Source of the DNA: JACCSI01 sp035575715
GTDB lineage: Bacteria; Acidobacteriota; Vicinamibacteria; Vicinamibacterales; UBA2999
Length of the DNA: 64,000 nucleotides
Assembly (NCBI GenBank): GCA_035575715.1
Contig: DATLXN010000026.1
Location: 58,443-122,442 of the forward strand
Reading direction: 5' to 3'
In this document: piece after piece, positions 17,850 through 26,825 of the stretch
How positions within the stretch are numbered: the stretch's first letter is position 1
How the letters are laid out: every line of letters begins with the position of its first letter
Made by a program: the position numbers and the translations under genes
The notes under the pieces: model-generated
What the model was told of the DNA's origin: nothing
The model's database searches: none
Seen by the model: only the letters and a program-made list of their open reading frames with translations

Positions 17850-18344
17850 TCACCAGTCACGATATTTCGATCCATCAAGCCCCGTGCCTCCGGACTGGCT
17901 GAACACGTCGTACACGTTCTGGCCGCCCCATCGCGTCACGTCGGGTTTGTCTTGGTAGGAGCGCATGCCCCACTCGTCGGACCCGGTCATCGGGTCGATC
18001 GGCACGCGGCGCAAGAACTTCAGCTTGCGGCCGGTGGCGTCGTTGGCGACGGCCACGCCCTCGACGAGGGTCTCCAGCGTTGGCGGGTAGCCCTCGGCAC
18101 CGAGTTTGAGTTCGCTCGGCGGAATCATCTGCGCGTCGGCCGCATCCTTGTACTTGTCGATCGCCGTCCGCATCTCGCGGAGCACGCGGCGCAGCTCCGA
18201 CTCTTTCTGGCGCGTGATCACCACCTTCGCCAGCGGCTGCACCGCTGAGGCGAGGATCAAGATAATCGTGGTCACGATAATCAGTTCGACGAAGGTGTAG
18301 CCGCGCGAATCACGAACATTGCACGGAATAGTCGGGTCCTCCAT
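17850..18344 (-). CDS. GspG/GspI-like pseudopilin
   Basis: The 164-residue protein has a prepilin leader RGYTFVELIIVTTIILILAS (Gly-Tyr cleavage, Glu at +5) followed by a basic helical stem. The C-terminal region has YPPTLETLVEGV, the GspG-like FLRRVPIDPMTGSDEWGMRS, and a YDVFS segment near the end. It is read directly after the secretin gene with a three-base gap and before the second GspG-like gene. The pair probably make up the pseudopilus, one as main and one as accessory subunit; which is which cannot be told here. Confidence 0.88.
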   Translation of the reverse strand: MEDPTIPCNVRDSRGYTFVELIIVTTIILILASAVQPLAKVVITRQKESELRRVLREMRTAIDKYKDAADAQMIPPSELKLGAEGYPPTLETLVEGVAVANDATGRKLKFLRRVPIDPMTGSDEWGMRSYQDKPDVTRWGGQNVYDVFSQSGGTGLDGSKYRDW

Positions 18345-18347
18345 CGC

Positions 18348-20852
18348 CTATTTCACAACCACCGACGACGAGCCGAACTGCAACACGGCTTGTCCCCCGC
18401 CGGCCACGGTGCCGACGCCGGTGACGGTCAGCGCCGACTGGCCTGCGCCGATCGGCTCGAACAACACGGCGGCGATCAGGCCGGTGCCGACGGCCCCGGT
18501 TTGATCGCCAGGCCTGGTGATCGCGATATCGATGCGCCCCGGGCTCGAGACATCGCTGGTGAACGCGGCGGTGATCCCGCCTTGCCGCATGAAGGTCCCT
18601 TCCTGCACGCTACGCATTCGAAGCACCGACGGGTTGTAACTGATCGACACCGACAGGGTCGACACACGTGACGCGCCGCTGATCGATACCGGCACGGTGT
18701 ACGGACCGGCGCCGACGCGCATCTCAGGCGGCGCGGCAAGCGTAATACGCCCGCCGCCACCCGCGGTTGGCGGCGTTTGGACGCCCGGCGCAGCAGGCGC
18801 CGGTTGCGGATCGCGCGGCGGTGTCGGCACCGCCGTCGTCGGTGGCCCTGGCTGGACCTGGACATTCGGCGGCACAACCGGCGCCGTGATGCCCGGGGTC
18901 CCAGGGGTGCCAGGGGCCGTGGCCGGCGGGGGCGGTACCAGCGGCGGGGTGACAGACGCCGCCGGGGCCGGCGGCAGCGTTGTCGTTCCCGGGATCGGCG
19001 AGCTGCCTGGTGGAATCTGCGGCGTGAGAACAGCCGGCGGCGGGGGTGTCCCACCAATGATGATCGGCGCCTCGGGCGGCGGCTCGACTCCGCTGACGTC
19101 GATGAGCGGCGGTGGTCCACCACCGAGCGAGAGGTTGCTTTGCGGTCCGATATAGATCGGCGCCAGGTCGCTCGCGCTCAGCTCGTGCGAGCGGACGACG
19201 CGCGGCGTCAGCAGCATGACAATGTCGGTCTGCCGGATGGTGGAATCGTTCCCGCCGAAGAGTTGGCGCAGAAGCGGGAATCGGAGAAGGCCGGGAAAAC
19301 CCTGGAGCGAGCGTCGCTCGTCCTCGAGCAGCAATCCGGCAAGCAGGTTCGACTCCCCATCCCTGAGGCGCAGCTTGGTCGCCACTTTCCTGGTCGTAAA
19401 CGACGGCAGCACCTGATCGCCAACCGTCGACGGGACTCCCCGTGCACTGCTCTCCAACGTCACGTCGAGAATGACATCGCCGTCGTAGGTGACTCGTGGG
19501 GTCATGTCAACGATGATGCCGATCGGCCGGTAGGCGAACGACGTGAGTGGATTGGTCGCGGCGCCGCCAGTGGCGATTGGCGTGAATGTCGTCGACGGGA
19601 CCGGTACTTCTTCGCCAAGATTGAGGCTGACCTTCTGCCCTTCGGTGCCGCGTAGCTGCGGTTTGGCCAACACCTTGGTGCGCGAATCGCTCTCGAGAAA
19701 GCGCAGTACCGCGGTCGGCACCGATAAATAGAAATCGGCGGTGCTGATGCCCTGCGAAATCGTATTGACATTGAATGGCGGCGGCGACCCAGTGCCGGAG
19801 CCACCGGTGCCCGAGGGCGAGAGTTCCGGCGAGAAGATGCCACCGAGCGCGTACTGACTGAGGTTGAGACCGAACTGCTTGGCACGCTCGCGGCTGACCT
19901 CGAGAATCTGCACGTCAATGACCACTTCGGCGCGCGGGGTATCGTTGGCCAGCAGCATCCGCTCGATGATGCCCATCACCGCCGTCGACGCGCGAGCGGT
20001 CAACGTGTTGCTGGTCTTGTTGGCGACAAACTGCGGCTGCACCGGCATGCCGGCAATGCGGATGATGCCAGTGAGCAGCGCCTGCATTTCGGTCGCGTCG
20101 GCGTGTGACAGGAAGAACGTGCGCACGACCTGCTCTTCAAACTGGGTACGCTTGGCCGTCGTGTCCGCGACCACCAGGATGGTGCGGTCGTTCAGCACCT
20201 TGTAGAACATCTGGTTGGTCACCATGATTTGCTGCAAGGCCTGTTCGAGCGTCACGCCTTCGACGTCGATGGAAATCTGTCGGTCGACGAAGTCGCGATC
20301 GAAGATGACGTTGATGCCGGTCGACTGCCCAATGAAGGCGAGGACGTCCCTGGCGCTGGCGTTGGTGAAGCGGACCGGACCGAGCGGCGAGCTCGGTGTC
20401 AGCAGCGGCTCAGGCGATGAGCGCCGTGCTTCTTCGCGCAGCCGTTCGATCTGCGGTCGCGGCCGTGACGCCTCGACCCGCTCGCGGATGGTTCGTTCGA
20501 GTTCTGATGCTTTGGCCGCGGACTGGCGGTTGGTCGGATCGAGGTCAGACGCACGACGGAATTCGCGCAGCGCCTCGTCGAGCCGGCCTTCCTCCTCGGC
20601 CCGTCGGGCACGGTCGATGTGACCGGCCGCGGCGGCAAAGGTCGCTCGCTCGAGCGCGATCTTGTATTCAGCGCGGTCGGGATCGTTCTGGACGGCCTGG
20701 CGGTAATACTCGACCGCCGAGTCCCAGTCGCCGGCCCGCGCAGCTCGTTCGCCACGCGTAAACGATCGGGTCGCGCCGCAGGCGCCCAACATCACCGCGA
20801 CAACCACGATGGTCACGACCTGGCCGAACCGTATCAACGCTCGCTGATTCAC
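18348..20852 (-). CDS. gspD: Lipoprotein secretin (GspD/PilQ-like) with N-terminal TPR and C-terminal cohesin domain
   Basis: Outer-membrane secretin forming the exit channel of the secretion system. I choose GTG 20852, which has GGGAG five bases upstream; the longest frame starts at ATG 20888, but those 12 extra residues are encoded by degenerate repeat sequence. A lipobox (MLGAC) ends the signal peptide near residue 24. TPR-like helices follow (about 25-115), then an STN/N0-type domain (155-230; LEQALQQIMVTNQMFYKV) and an N1-like domain. The secretin barrel domain (about 385-565) contains VPTAVLRFLESDSRTKVLAKPQ in part and ends with RQTDIVMLLTPRVV. A 130-residue Pro-rich linker leads to a cohesin-like beta-sandwich (about 702-834; SVSISYNPSVLRM). 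Cohesin folds bind dockerins or form adhesive contacts; on a secretin this tail would face the periplasm or the outside. Confidence 0.92.
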   Translation of the reverse strand: MNQRALIRFGQVVTIVVVAVMLGACGATRSFTRGERAARAGDWDSAVEYYRQAVQNDPDRAEYKIALERATFAAAAGHIDRARRAEEEGRLDEALREFRRASDLDPTNRQSAAKASELERTIRERVEASRPRPQIERLREEARRSSPEPLLTPSSPLGPVRFTNASARDVLAFIGQSTGINVIFDRDFVDRQISIDVEGVTLEQALQQIMVTNQMFYKVLNDRTILVVADTTAKRTQFEEQVVRTFFLSHADATEMQALLTGIIRIAGMPVQPQFVANKTSNTLTARASTAVMGIIERMLLANDTPRAEVVIDVQILEVSRERAKQFGLNLSQYALGGIFSPELSPSGTGGSGTGSPPPFNVNTISQGISTADFYLSVPTAVLRFLESDSRTKVLAKPQLRGTEGQKVSLNLGEEVPVPSTTFTPIATGGAATNPLTSFAYRPIGIIVDMTPRVTYDGDVILDVTLESSARGVPSTVGDQVLPSFTTRKVATKLRLRDGESNLLAGLLLEDERRSLQGFPGLLRFPLLRQLFGGNDSTIRQTDIVMLLTPRVVRSHELSASDLAPIYIGPQSNLSLGGGPPPLIDVSGVEPPPEAPIIIGGTPPPPAVLTPQIPPGSSPIPGTTTLPPAPAASVTPPLVPPPPATAPGTPGTPGITAPVVPPNVQVQPGPPTTAVPTPPRDPQPAPAAPGVQTPPTAGGGGRITLAAPPEMRVGAGPYTVPVSISGASRVSTLSVSISYNPSVLRMRSVQEGTFMRQGGITAAFTSDVSSPGRIDIAITRPGDQTGAVGTGLIAAVLFEPIGAGQSALTVTGVGTVAGGGQAVLQFGSSSVVVK

Positions 20853-20953
20853 GAAATCTCCCACCCAACCACCCACTCGCCTCATCACCCTAATTACCTA
20901 CTCATCCGATGACGCAGTGCCCAATCACCCACTCAGTGAATTCGCCGATCTCG

Positions 20954-21520
20954 CTATTGCCCTGACAGTCTAATGGTCTGCCGCCCGCGGCCATCGATGT
21001 AGGCCATCTCCACCGACTCAGCCCCGATCCGCAGAATCTTGTACCGGCCAGCGACCTCTTGTCCTTCGACGCCGTAGAGCGGTCCCCGGCCGTCGCTGAG
21101 TACCGCGATCTTGGTGCCATCGGCTTTTTCAAGCATCCCAATCAGTTTCAACTGAATCGGCGGCGGCGGCGGCGGACCGGTCGGCACTGGCGGCAGCACC
21201 GGACCCGGACTCTGATCCGCCGGGCGGGGCGCCGATGGCGCAACTACCGGCGGCGGCGGTAACGGCCGCGCGCGAAACCGGAACGGGTTACGGCCCTGGC
21301 CGCCCAACACGCCGCGCGGACGCTTCAGTGCTTCGAGATTGACATCGACGGGAGGGGCACTGCCAGCGGCGTCTTTGCCCGCCTGTGCAGCCACCGCCGG
21401 ACGCCGCGCCGCCCTGGCCGACGCCGGCGCCTGGTCCTCGGTCGTGCGCGTCACGATCACCGCAACCAGGACTACGACCACCGTCGCGGCGAGGAGCTGC
21501 GTGCGGCGATTATCGGCCAT
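20954..21520 (-). CDS. PilP/GspC-like inner-membrane coupling protein
   Basis: The 188-residue protein has one N-terminal membrane helix (about 8-24), a Pro-rich periplasmic linker and a small C-terminal beta domain. That domain starts with QLKLIGMLEKADGTKIAVL, has GVEGQEVAGRYKILRIG, and ends with TIRLSGQ. This is the homology-region layout of PilP and GspC, which connect the inner-membrane PilN/PilO platform to the secretin. It overlaps the pilO-like gene by 11 bases and precedes the secretin gene, the order expected for pilMNOPQ. Confidence 0.82.
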   Translation of the reverse strand: MADNRRTQLLAATVVVVLVAVIVTRTTEDQAPASARAARRPAVAAQAGKDAAGSAPPVDVNLEALKRPRGVLGGQGRNPFRFRARPLPPPPVVAPSAPRPADQSPGPVLPPVPTGPPPPPPIQLKLIGMLEKADGTKIAVLSDGRGPLYGVEGQEVAGRYKILRIGAESVEMAYIDGRGRQTIRLSGQ

Positions 21521-22133
21521 CCCGCCCCGTGCGAATTTCCGCTGACGGGGGCGAGCGGTAGTAGGTCGACAGCTCGAGCGAGAGCGACAGCGCGCCGCCG
21601 ACGGTACCCTCCGCGATCACCACGTTGTCGATAATCAAAAAATCAGGCGACGTTTCCAGCGCATAGATGAAGCCGCGAATGTCCTGCCAATTGCCGGACA
21701 AGTTGGTCACCACCACCTGGCGTTCCAGTACCGAGTCGTCGATTGGTTCGTCGGTCGTCGCCGCACGTTCGAACTGCACGTTGTATTCGCGGGCCTTTTG
21801 CTGCAGCTTCAAACGCATGATCCGGCGCGCTGCCGCGGCGTCTGCCGGCAGAACGTTCTGGTAGAACGTCTCGAGGTCAGTCGTCGCCCGCGCCTGTCCT
21901 TCGCGGAGATCCTCCGCCTGCTTGAATTCGAGTTCAGCGGCGGCCTGCTCGCGTTCGGCCCGCACCGCGCGTTGCTCGTTCGCCTCGACGCTGCGCGACA
22001 GCGGCAACACCACCACGATCAACAACGCGATATTGATCGCGAGCACAATGGCGAGCGGAAGCAGTGCCGTTCGATACTCGCGCAGCACGCGCGCGAGACG
22101 CACGTGTCCGCCGTTGGTGTACAAGGCTTTCAT
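21510..22133 (-). CDS. pilO: PilO-like type IV pilus / secretion platform protein
   Basis: The 207-residue protein has a short cytoplasmic tail, one membrane helix (about 25-47), a coiled-coil periplasmic stalk (QAAAELEFKQAEDLREGQAR region), and a ferredoxin-like C-terminal domain with VTNLSGNWQDIRGFIYALE. PilO pairs with PilN to form the inner-membrane ring of type IV pilus-type machines. It overlaps pilN by four bases upstream and the pilP-like gene by 11 bases downstream, so the operon is tightly packed. Confidence 0.87.
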   Translation of the reverse strand: MKALYTNGGHVRLARVLREYRTALLPLAIVLAINIALLIVVVLPLSRSVEANEQRAVRAEREQAAAELEFKQAEDLREGQARATTDLETFYQNVLPADAAAARRIMRLKLQQKAREYNVQFERAATTDEPIDDSVLERQVVVTNLSGNWQDIRGFIYALETSPDFLIIDNVVIAEGTVGGALSLSLELSTYYRSPPSAEIRTGRDGR

Positions 22134-22819
22134 TGCGGCCCCCGCGAGCGGCCACTCCGGCGCGTCGGCGGCGTCGCATGACGCGGCGTGCCGTTGCCGG
22201 ACGAAGTGCCGGAAGGCGTACCGGTTGCAGCTGCGGTGCCGGGTAGATTGCTCGACGGCTTGGCGAGCTCGGGGCCGTAATATCCCTGCAGCGTCGATCG
22301 CAGCGTGCCATCGTCCTGGAAGGCTTCTTGTCGCGCCAGCACCGCCCGGAACGCGCCGGTCGCTTCGAGCTCGTCGATGAACGTGTCGACATCCTCGACT
22401 CGGCGCGACACCACGGTGGCCGCGATCAGCATCCGGCCGTCGTTATCAATTTGCGGTTCGATCGCCGCCACCCGCACATCGGCCGGCAGGGTCTGCTCGA
22501 AACGATTGAACAGGTCGGTCCACGAAAAGGCACGGCGTTCGATCAACAAGTTGGCTTCACGCGCCGCAGCCTGGACCACGCCGACTTCCGCTTTGTCGAG
22601 CGTGTCGCGAGTGATCCGCGCCTGTTCACGCAGCGCCTGGGCCTGCCCCTCCGCCGTTTCGGCGCGGGTGGCGAACGCCGCGTTGCGATCGTTCAAGGTG
22701 AAAATCTGGGCGGCGTTGAACAGGGTCAGTGCCGACACGATCACGATCAGGGTCCCGATTGCGACCCGTACGGCTCGCTCGTTGTAGAACGGCCGGGTCG
22801 AAAGATTGGTGCGCAACAC
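22130..22819 (-). CDS. pilN: PilN-like type IV pilus / secretion platform protein
   Basis: The 229-residue protein begins with MLRTNLSTRPFYNER, a form of the PilN N-terminal motif that docks on PilM. One membrane helix follows at about 19-40, then a coiled-coil and a small periplasmic domain (WTDLFNRFEQTLPADVRVAAI; FIDELEATGAFRAV). The last 45 residues are Ser/Thr/Pro/Arg-rich and look disordered. The gene starts three bases after the pilM-like stop. Confidence 0.88.
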   Translation of the reverse strand: MLRTNLSTRPFYNERAVRVAIGTLIVIVSALTLFNAAQIFTLNDRNAAFATRAETAEGQAQALREQARITRDTLDKAEVGVVQAAAREANLLIERRAFSWTDLFNRFEQTLPADVRVAAIEPQIDNDGRMLIAATVVSRRVEDVDTFIDELEATGAFRAVLARQEAFQDDGTLRSTLQGYYGPELAKPSSNLPGTAAATGTPSGTSSGNGTPRHATPPTRRSGRSRGPQ

Positions 22820-22822
22820 GGC

Positions 22823-23773
22823 TTACGCCACCTTCCGTTCGCGCACCAGGATGCCGACCAGCGGCGCCAGCGCGTCAAGGAGATCAGGCGAGGCAGTGAT
22901 GTGATCCAGGAGAGCCGCCGAGGCCCGCGGATCGACGCTCTCCACCGTCAGGCCGAGACGCTCCTCGAGATTGCGCCGGAGCGCGTCCGGGCCACCGGGA
23001 ATCACCGCGCCGCCGGCCAGCAGCACCCGTGTGAACCCGAGCCCCTGTAAGCGATCTTCGTAGTACATCGCGGTCTGATGGACGACATCGGCGAGCGTGC
23101 CCTCCGACTCTTCGGCCTTGCGGAAGAAAATCAGGTCACCGCCGCGCAGCACCATCAGCGTCATGTAGGTCGGCGTCGCGTGTACCAGCAGCCAGTCCCC
23201 GGCCGGCGCCGCTTTTCCGGCCAGCACGCCGTTGATGATGCTGAAGCTGGCGAGGTCGATCAGACCGGCGTGAACCCCCGCCAGGGTGCACGCCTCTTCA
23301 TACTGCATCAGGACGTCGGTGCGGGCCACAGTGACGACAAATTCCTGTCCGCCGTCGTCGGTCTTGATCCCCGGTGTAAAACTCACAACCGCCTGCTCGA
23401 GTGGGAACGGTGCGCTCTTGCGAATCTGCCAGCGCACCAACTCGAGCAGATCATCGGCCTGTGGCGGGACCTTTTCAAAACGCACCAGCGACACTTTCGC
23501 GACGGTGTCAGGAATCACCAGCGCCGCACGACGCGCCTTGACGCCGAGTTGGGCGAGCACGGCGGTGATCGCGCGCGCGACGGCCGGGACGTCGGAAAGG
23601 TTGGGCGCACCCAGCGACGGCGCCACCAGCCCGGGCGGTAACGGCGCGACACTGTGCGCGGCCACCACGGCATCGTCGCCACGCCAGGTCAAACGCGCGC
23701 CGGCCACATGCCCGGCATCAATTTCAATCGCCACATCCGGCGGCGCCGACCGCAAATATTCTGGAGCACTCAT
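22823..23773 (-). CDS. pilM: PilM-like actin-fold assembly protein
   Basis: PilM is a cytoplasmic actin-like ATPase-fold protein that binds the N-terminus of PilN. The 316-residue protein shows the ASKHA layout: VAIEIDAGHVAGARL near residue 14 (phosphate 1 region), ALVIPDTVAKVSLVRFEKVP near 83, and LLAGGAVIPGG near 256 (phosphate 2/adenosine region). It overlaps gspE by four bases. In true type II systems this role is taken by the GspL cytoplasmic domain, so the presence of separate PilM/N/O marks the hybrid character of the cluster. Confidence 0.87.
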   Translation of the reverse strand: MSAPEYLRSAPPDVAIEIDAGHVAGARLTWRGDDAVVAAHSVAPLPPGLVAPSLGAPNLSDVPAVARAITAVLAQLGVKARRAALVIPDTVAKVSLVRFEKVPPQADDLLELVRWQIRKSAPFPLEQAVVSFTPGIKTDDGGQEFVVTVARTDVLMQYEEACTLAGVHAGLIDLASFSIINGVLAGKAAPAGDWLLVHATPTYMTLMVLRGGDLIFFRKAEESEGTLADVVHQTAMYYEDRLQGLGFTRVLLAGGAVIPGGPDALRRNLEERLGLTVESVDPRASAALLDHITASPDLLDALAPLVGILVRERKVA

Positions 23774-25461
23774 TCGACGAATGTCACCTTATTGACCTCG
23801 CGTAGCGTCGTCGAGCCTTCCATGACCCGTTCAACCGCCGATTCGCGAAGGAAGCGCATGCCCTGTTCCTTCGCCGCACGCTTCAGTTCCGAGATCGGGC
23901 GCTTCTCGAGAATCAGCTCGCGCATGTGGTCGGTGAGGTCGAGCAGCTCACAGATCGCCATGCGGCCCTTGAAGCCGGTGCCGCCACACTCGATGCAGCC
24001 CTTGCCTTCGTAAAAGGTGTAGCTGTCGGCGAGCGTCGGATCCATCGCCGATTCGACGAGGTGCTCGCGAGAAACGTGAACAGGTGTGCGACACGCCTGA
24101 CAGATTTTTCGCACCAGCCGTTGTGCCAGCACGCAGTTCAGGGCCGAGACGAATTGGTAGGGCTCAACGCCCATATTCAGAAACCGCCCGAGCACGTCGA
24201 ACACGTTGTTGGCGTGGACGGTGGTAAAGACCAGGTGACCGGTCAGCGCCGACTGAATGGCGATCTGCGCGGTCTCCGGGTCGCGGATTTCGCCGACCAT
24301 GATCTTGTCGGGGTCGTGGCGCAGGATCGATCGCAATCCGCGCGCAAAGGTCAGCCCCTTCTTCTCATTGATCGGGATCTGAGTGATGCCCTTGAGCTGA
24401 TATTCGACCGGATCCTCGATGGTGATGATCTTGTCTTCGACGCTGCGGATCTCGGCGAGGCCGGCGTAGAGCGTGGTGGTCTTCCCGCTACCGGTCGGTC
24501 CGGTCACCAGCACCATGCCGTAGGGCTCGCGAATGTATTTGCGGAAGCGGCGTAACTCCAGTTCCGGAAAGCCGAGAATCTCGAGCCGCAATTCGGTGAA
24601 CTGTTCGCTGATCGACTGCTTGTCGAGAATACGGATGACCGCGTCTTCGCCGTGCGCACTGGGCATCACCGAGACACGGAAATCGATCGTCTTTCCCGGC
24701 ACGCGCAACTTGAACCGGCCGTCCTGCGGCACGCGCTTCTCGGCAATGTCGAGTTCCGCCATGACCTTGATGCGCGACAGGATCGAGCTGTGGAAGCGCT
24801 TGGCGATCGGGCGCATCGCCGGTTGCAGCACCCCGTCGATGCGGTACTTCACATACACCGCATCGTCCTGCGTTTCGATGTGGATGTCGCTGGCCCGCCG
24901 CTGAATGGCGGTGAAGATGGTCGAGTCGACGAGGCGAATGATCGGACTGATGTCACTGGTCAGACGCTCGACGGTCAGACTGTCTTCGCCGGTGTCATCG
25001 TCCTTGAGCAGCTGAATCTGAAATTCCTCGGTGGCATCGTCGAGTACCCGCTGCGAGCTCTCACTCTTCTTGAGGATCGATTCAATCGCCGCGCGCGCGC
25101 CGACCATCACCCGAACCGGCGTGCCCAGCAGCACGCGGAGCTCGTCGATCATCGGCAGATCGGTGGGGTCAGAGACGACAATGACAATCGCCTTGCCGTC
25201 GCGGCGATACGGGACAAATCCGTAACGCAGCATCAGATCGGCCGGGATCGAGCGGAACAGTTCCTGATCGATCCGGAACTGGTTCATGTCGAGGAATTCG
25301 AGGCGATAGCGATCGGCGAGGCGGCGCGCGTGCGCCTCCTGCGTCCGTTTCTCCTCGGCCGACGCTTCGAGCGCCGGGTCGTCGACCAACTCCGCCGGAT
25401 CTTCGACGAGAGCGGTCGGATCAAGGTCCAGCATGTCTTCCGGCAGGTGTGGTTGGGCCAT
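23770..25461 (-). CDS. gspE: Type II secretion / type IV pilus assembly ATPase (GspE/PilB)
   Basis: Hexameric ATPase that powers pseudopilus assembly. I start at ATG 25461, which has GGAG nine bases upstream; the slightly longer frame begins with a TTG that overlaps gspF. The 563-residue protein has an N1 domain (RRLADRYRLEFLDMNQFRID), an N2 domain, and Walker A GPTGSGKTTT near residue 320. It also has an Asp box (SDIHIETQDD near 185), Walker B (KIMVGEIRDPETA) and a His box. A C-terminal tetracysteine zinc site is seen as CQAC near 455 and CIEC near 490. All catalytic motifs are intact. Confidence 0.94.
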   Translation of the reverse strand: MAQPHLPEDMLDLDPTALVEDPAELVDDPALEASAEEKRTQEAHARRLADRYRLEFLDMNQFRIDQELFRSIPADLMLRYGFVPYRRDGKAIVIVVSDPTDLPMIDELRVLLGTPVRVMVGARAAIESILKKSESSQRVLDDATEEFQIQLLKDDDTGEDSLTVERLTSDISPIIRLVDSTIFTAIQRRASDIHIETQDDAVYVKYRIDGVLQPAMRPIAKRFHSSILSRIKVMAELDIAEKRVPQDGRFKLRVPGKTIDFRVSVMPSAHGEDAVIRILDKQSISEQFTELRLEILGFPELELRRFRKYIREPYGMVLVTGPTGSGKTTTLYAGLAEIRSVEDKIITIEDPVEYQLKGITQIPINEKKGLTFARGLRSILRHDPDKIMVGEIRDPETAQIAIQSALTGHLVFTTVHANNVFDVLGRFLNMGVEPYQFVSALNCVLAQRLVRKICQACRTPVHVSREHLVESAMDPTLADSYTFYEGKGCIECGGTGFKGRMAICELLDLTDHMRELILEKRPISELKRAAKEQGMRFLRESAVERVMEGSTTLREVNKVTFVE

Positions 25462-25465
25462 GTGG

Positions 25466-26680
25466 TTACGCTCCAATTACCGTCGTCAGTTCGAACAGCG
25501 GCAGGTAGAGCGCCAGCACGATGACAGCAATGACGATTCCCATGACGATCAACAACGCCGGCTCGATGACCGTGACGAAGCGACCGACTTCCGTTTCTAT
25601 TTCTTCGTCGTAGAAATCGGCGAGGCTGTTGAGCATCTCCTGTAAGGCGCCGGTCGACTCGCCGACCTCGATCATCTTGATCGCAACATCGGGCACCAGT
25701 TTGCGGTCGAGCAAGGTCGCGGCAAACCCCTGGCCTTCGCGGACGCGCTGCGCGACGATCGTCATTTCGCGGCCCATGTGCCGGTTACCGGTCGACCGCG
25801 CGGCAATCTCGACCGCGTTGACCAACGGAATACCGCCACCCAGCAGCGTCGCCAGCGTGCGCGCCAGTTGTGAGGTGGCGAACTTGTGCACCGCGGGGCC
25901 GAGGATCGGCAGGCCCAGGATGATTTGGTCAAACCGTGCGCCCTGCCCGGGCTGCTTGATCCACGCGTAAAATGCCGCGCCCGCCGCCAGCAGACTGACG
26001 ACGATGAGCAGGAGGTTGGAGCGGACGAAATTGGAGAAGGCGACAATGATCCGCGTCGACAGCGGCAACTGCGCCTCGAAGCTGGTGTAGAACTCGGCAA
26101 AGGTCGGCACGACCTTGATGACGATGATCGAGACCAGCACCAGGGCGAGACCGATCAGGATGGCCGGATAAATAAGCGCCGAGATGGTTCTCTTGCGAAC
26201 GGTGTCGACGACCTTCGCGTAGGCGACGAACCGGCGGAGCACCGCATCCAGATTGCCGGCACGCTCGCCCGCCATCAGCGAGGCGGTGTAGACACTCGGA
26301 AACAGTTCGCCGTGCGCGCCGAAGGCGTCAGAAAGGGCCGTGCCCGACCGCACTTTTTTGTGGACGTCGTCGAGAACGGCTTTGAAAACGGGGTTGGACA
26401 GGCGCAGGCGCAAGATGTCGAGCGATTGGACCAGCGGCATGCCGGCCTTGAGCAGGGTGGCAAGTTCCTGGTTGAAAACCAGGAATTCCCGCCGGGCAAT
26501 TTTTGGCTTTCGCTGGCCGAATGAGATCCCTGCCAGCCCGAGACCACCGCGCGGCCGCAGTGCCAACACGTGCAGGCCCTTATCCTCGAGTTCGTGCCGT
26601 AGATGAGCTTCGCTTTGGGCGACGTAGACGCCTTCGACAATCTCGCCGGACGGGGTGCCAAGACGGCAACGGAATTCCAT
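25466..26680 (-). CDS. gspF: Type II secretion / type IV pilus inner-membrane platform protein (GspF/PilC)
   Basis: GspF is the polytopic inner-membrane platform. The ATG at 26680 (MEFRCRLGTPSGEIVEG) is the typical start; the longer frame to 26776 reads through a terminator hairpin. The 404-residue protein has two T2SSF cytoplasmic helical domains (about 66-190, LATLLKAGMPLVQSLDILR; and 270-390, LARTLATLLGGGIPLVNAVE). Hydrophobic segments lie near 165-190, 220-240 and 370-395. It is the first gene of the eight-gene minus-strand operon and has a promoter directly upstream. Confidence 0.92.
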   Translation of the reverse strand: MEFRCRLGTPSGEIVEGVYVAQSEAHLRHELEDKGLHVLALRPRGGLGLAGISFGQRKPKIARREFLVFNQELATLLKAGMPLVQSLDILRLRLSNPVFKAVLDDVHKKVRSGTALSDAFGAHGELFPSVYTASLMAGERAGNLDAVLRRFVAYAKVVDTVRKRTISALIYPAILIGLALVLVSIIVIKVVPTFAEFYTSFEAQLPLSTRIIVAFSNFVRSNLLLIVVSLLAAGAAFYAWIKQPGQGARFDQIILGLPILGPAVHKFATSQLARTLATLLGGGIPLVNAVEIAARSTGNRHMGREMTIVAQRVREGQGFAATLLDRKLVPDVAIKMIEVGESTGALQEMLNSLADFYDEEIETEVGRFVTVIEPALLIVMGIVIAVIVLALYLPLFELTTVIGA

Positions 26681-26708
26681 GTAAAGAGTTGTCCTACAGC
26701 AGATTATC

Positions 26709-26728
26709 GGCTGTTTGATTATACAGCC
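26709..26728 (-). promoter_or_regulatory. Promoter -10 inside an inverted repeat, upstream of the secretion operon
   Basis: Minus-strand TATAAT (26723 to 26718) lies 38 bases upstream of the gspF ATG and is overlapped by a dyad: GGCTGT (26709-26714) and ACAGCC (26723-26728). A regulator bound at the dyad would block the -10. No convincing -35 hexamer is seen at the usual distance. Confidence 0.5.
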
Positions 26729-26763
26729 CGGGTCCCCTGCCCTTTCGGCGCCGGACGCAAAAA

Positions 26764-26793
26764 GGGACAGGCTCACATTGGTGAGACTGTCCC
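26764..26793 (-). terminator. Intrinsic terminator of the slt gene
   Basis: Read on the minus strand: GGGACAG, one mismatch, CTCAC, a four-base loop CAAT, GTGAG, then CTGTCCC, followed by a run of five T (26763-26759). It ends the lytic transglycosylase transcript 33 bases after its stop and separates it from the gspF promoter. Confidence 0.85.
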
Positions 26794-26825
26794 TTGCTTA
26801 GACCGCGGACGACCGTTTCCGGTCG

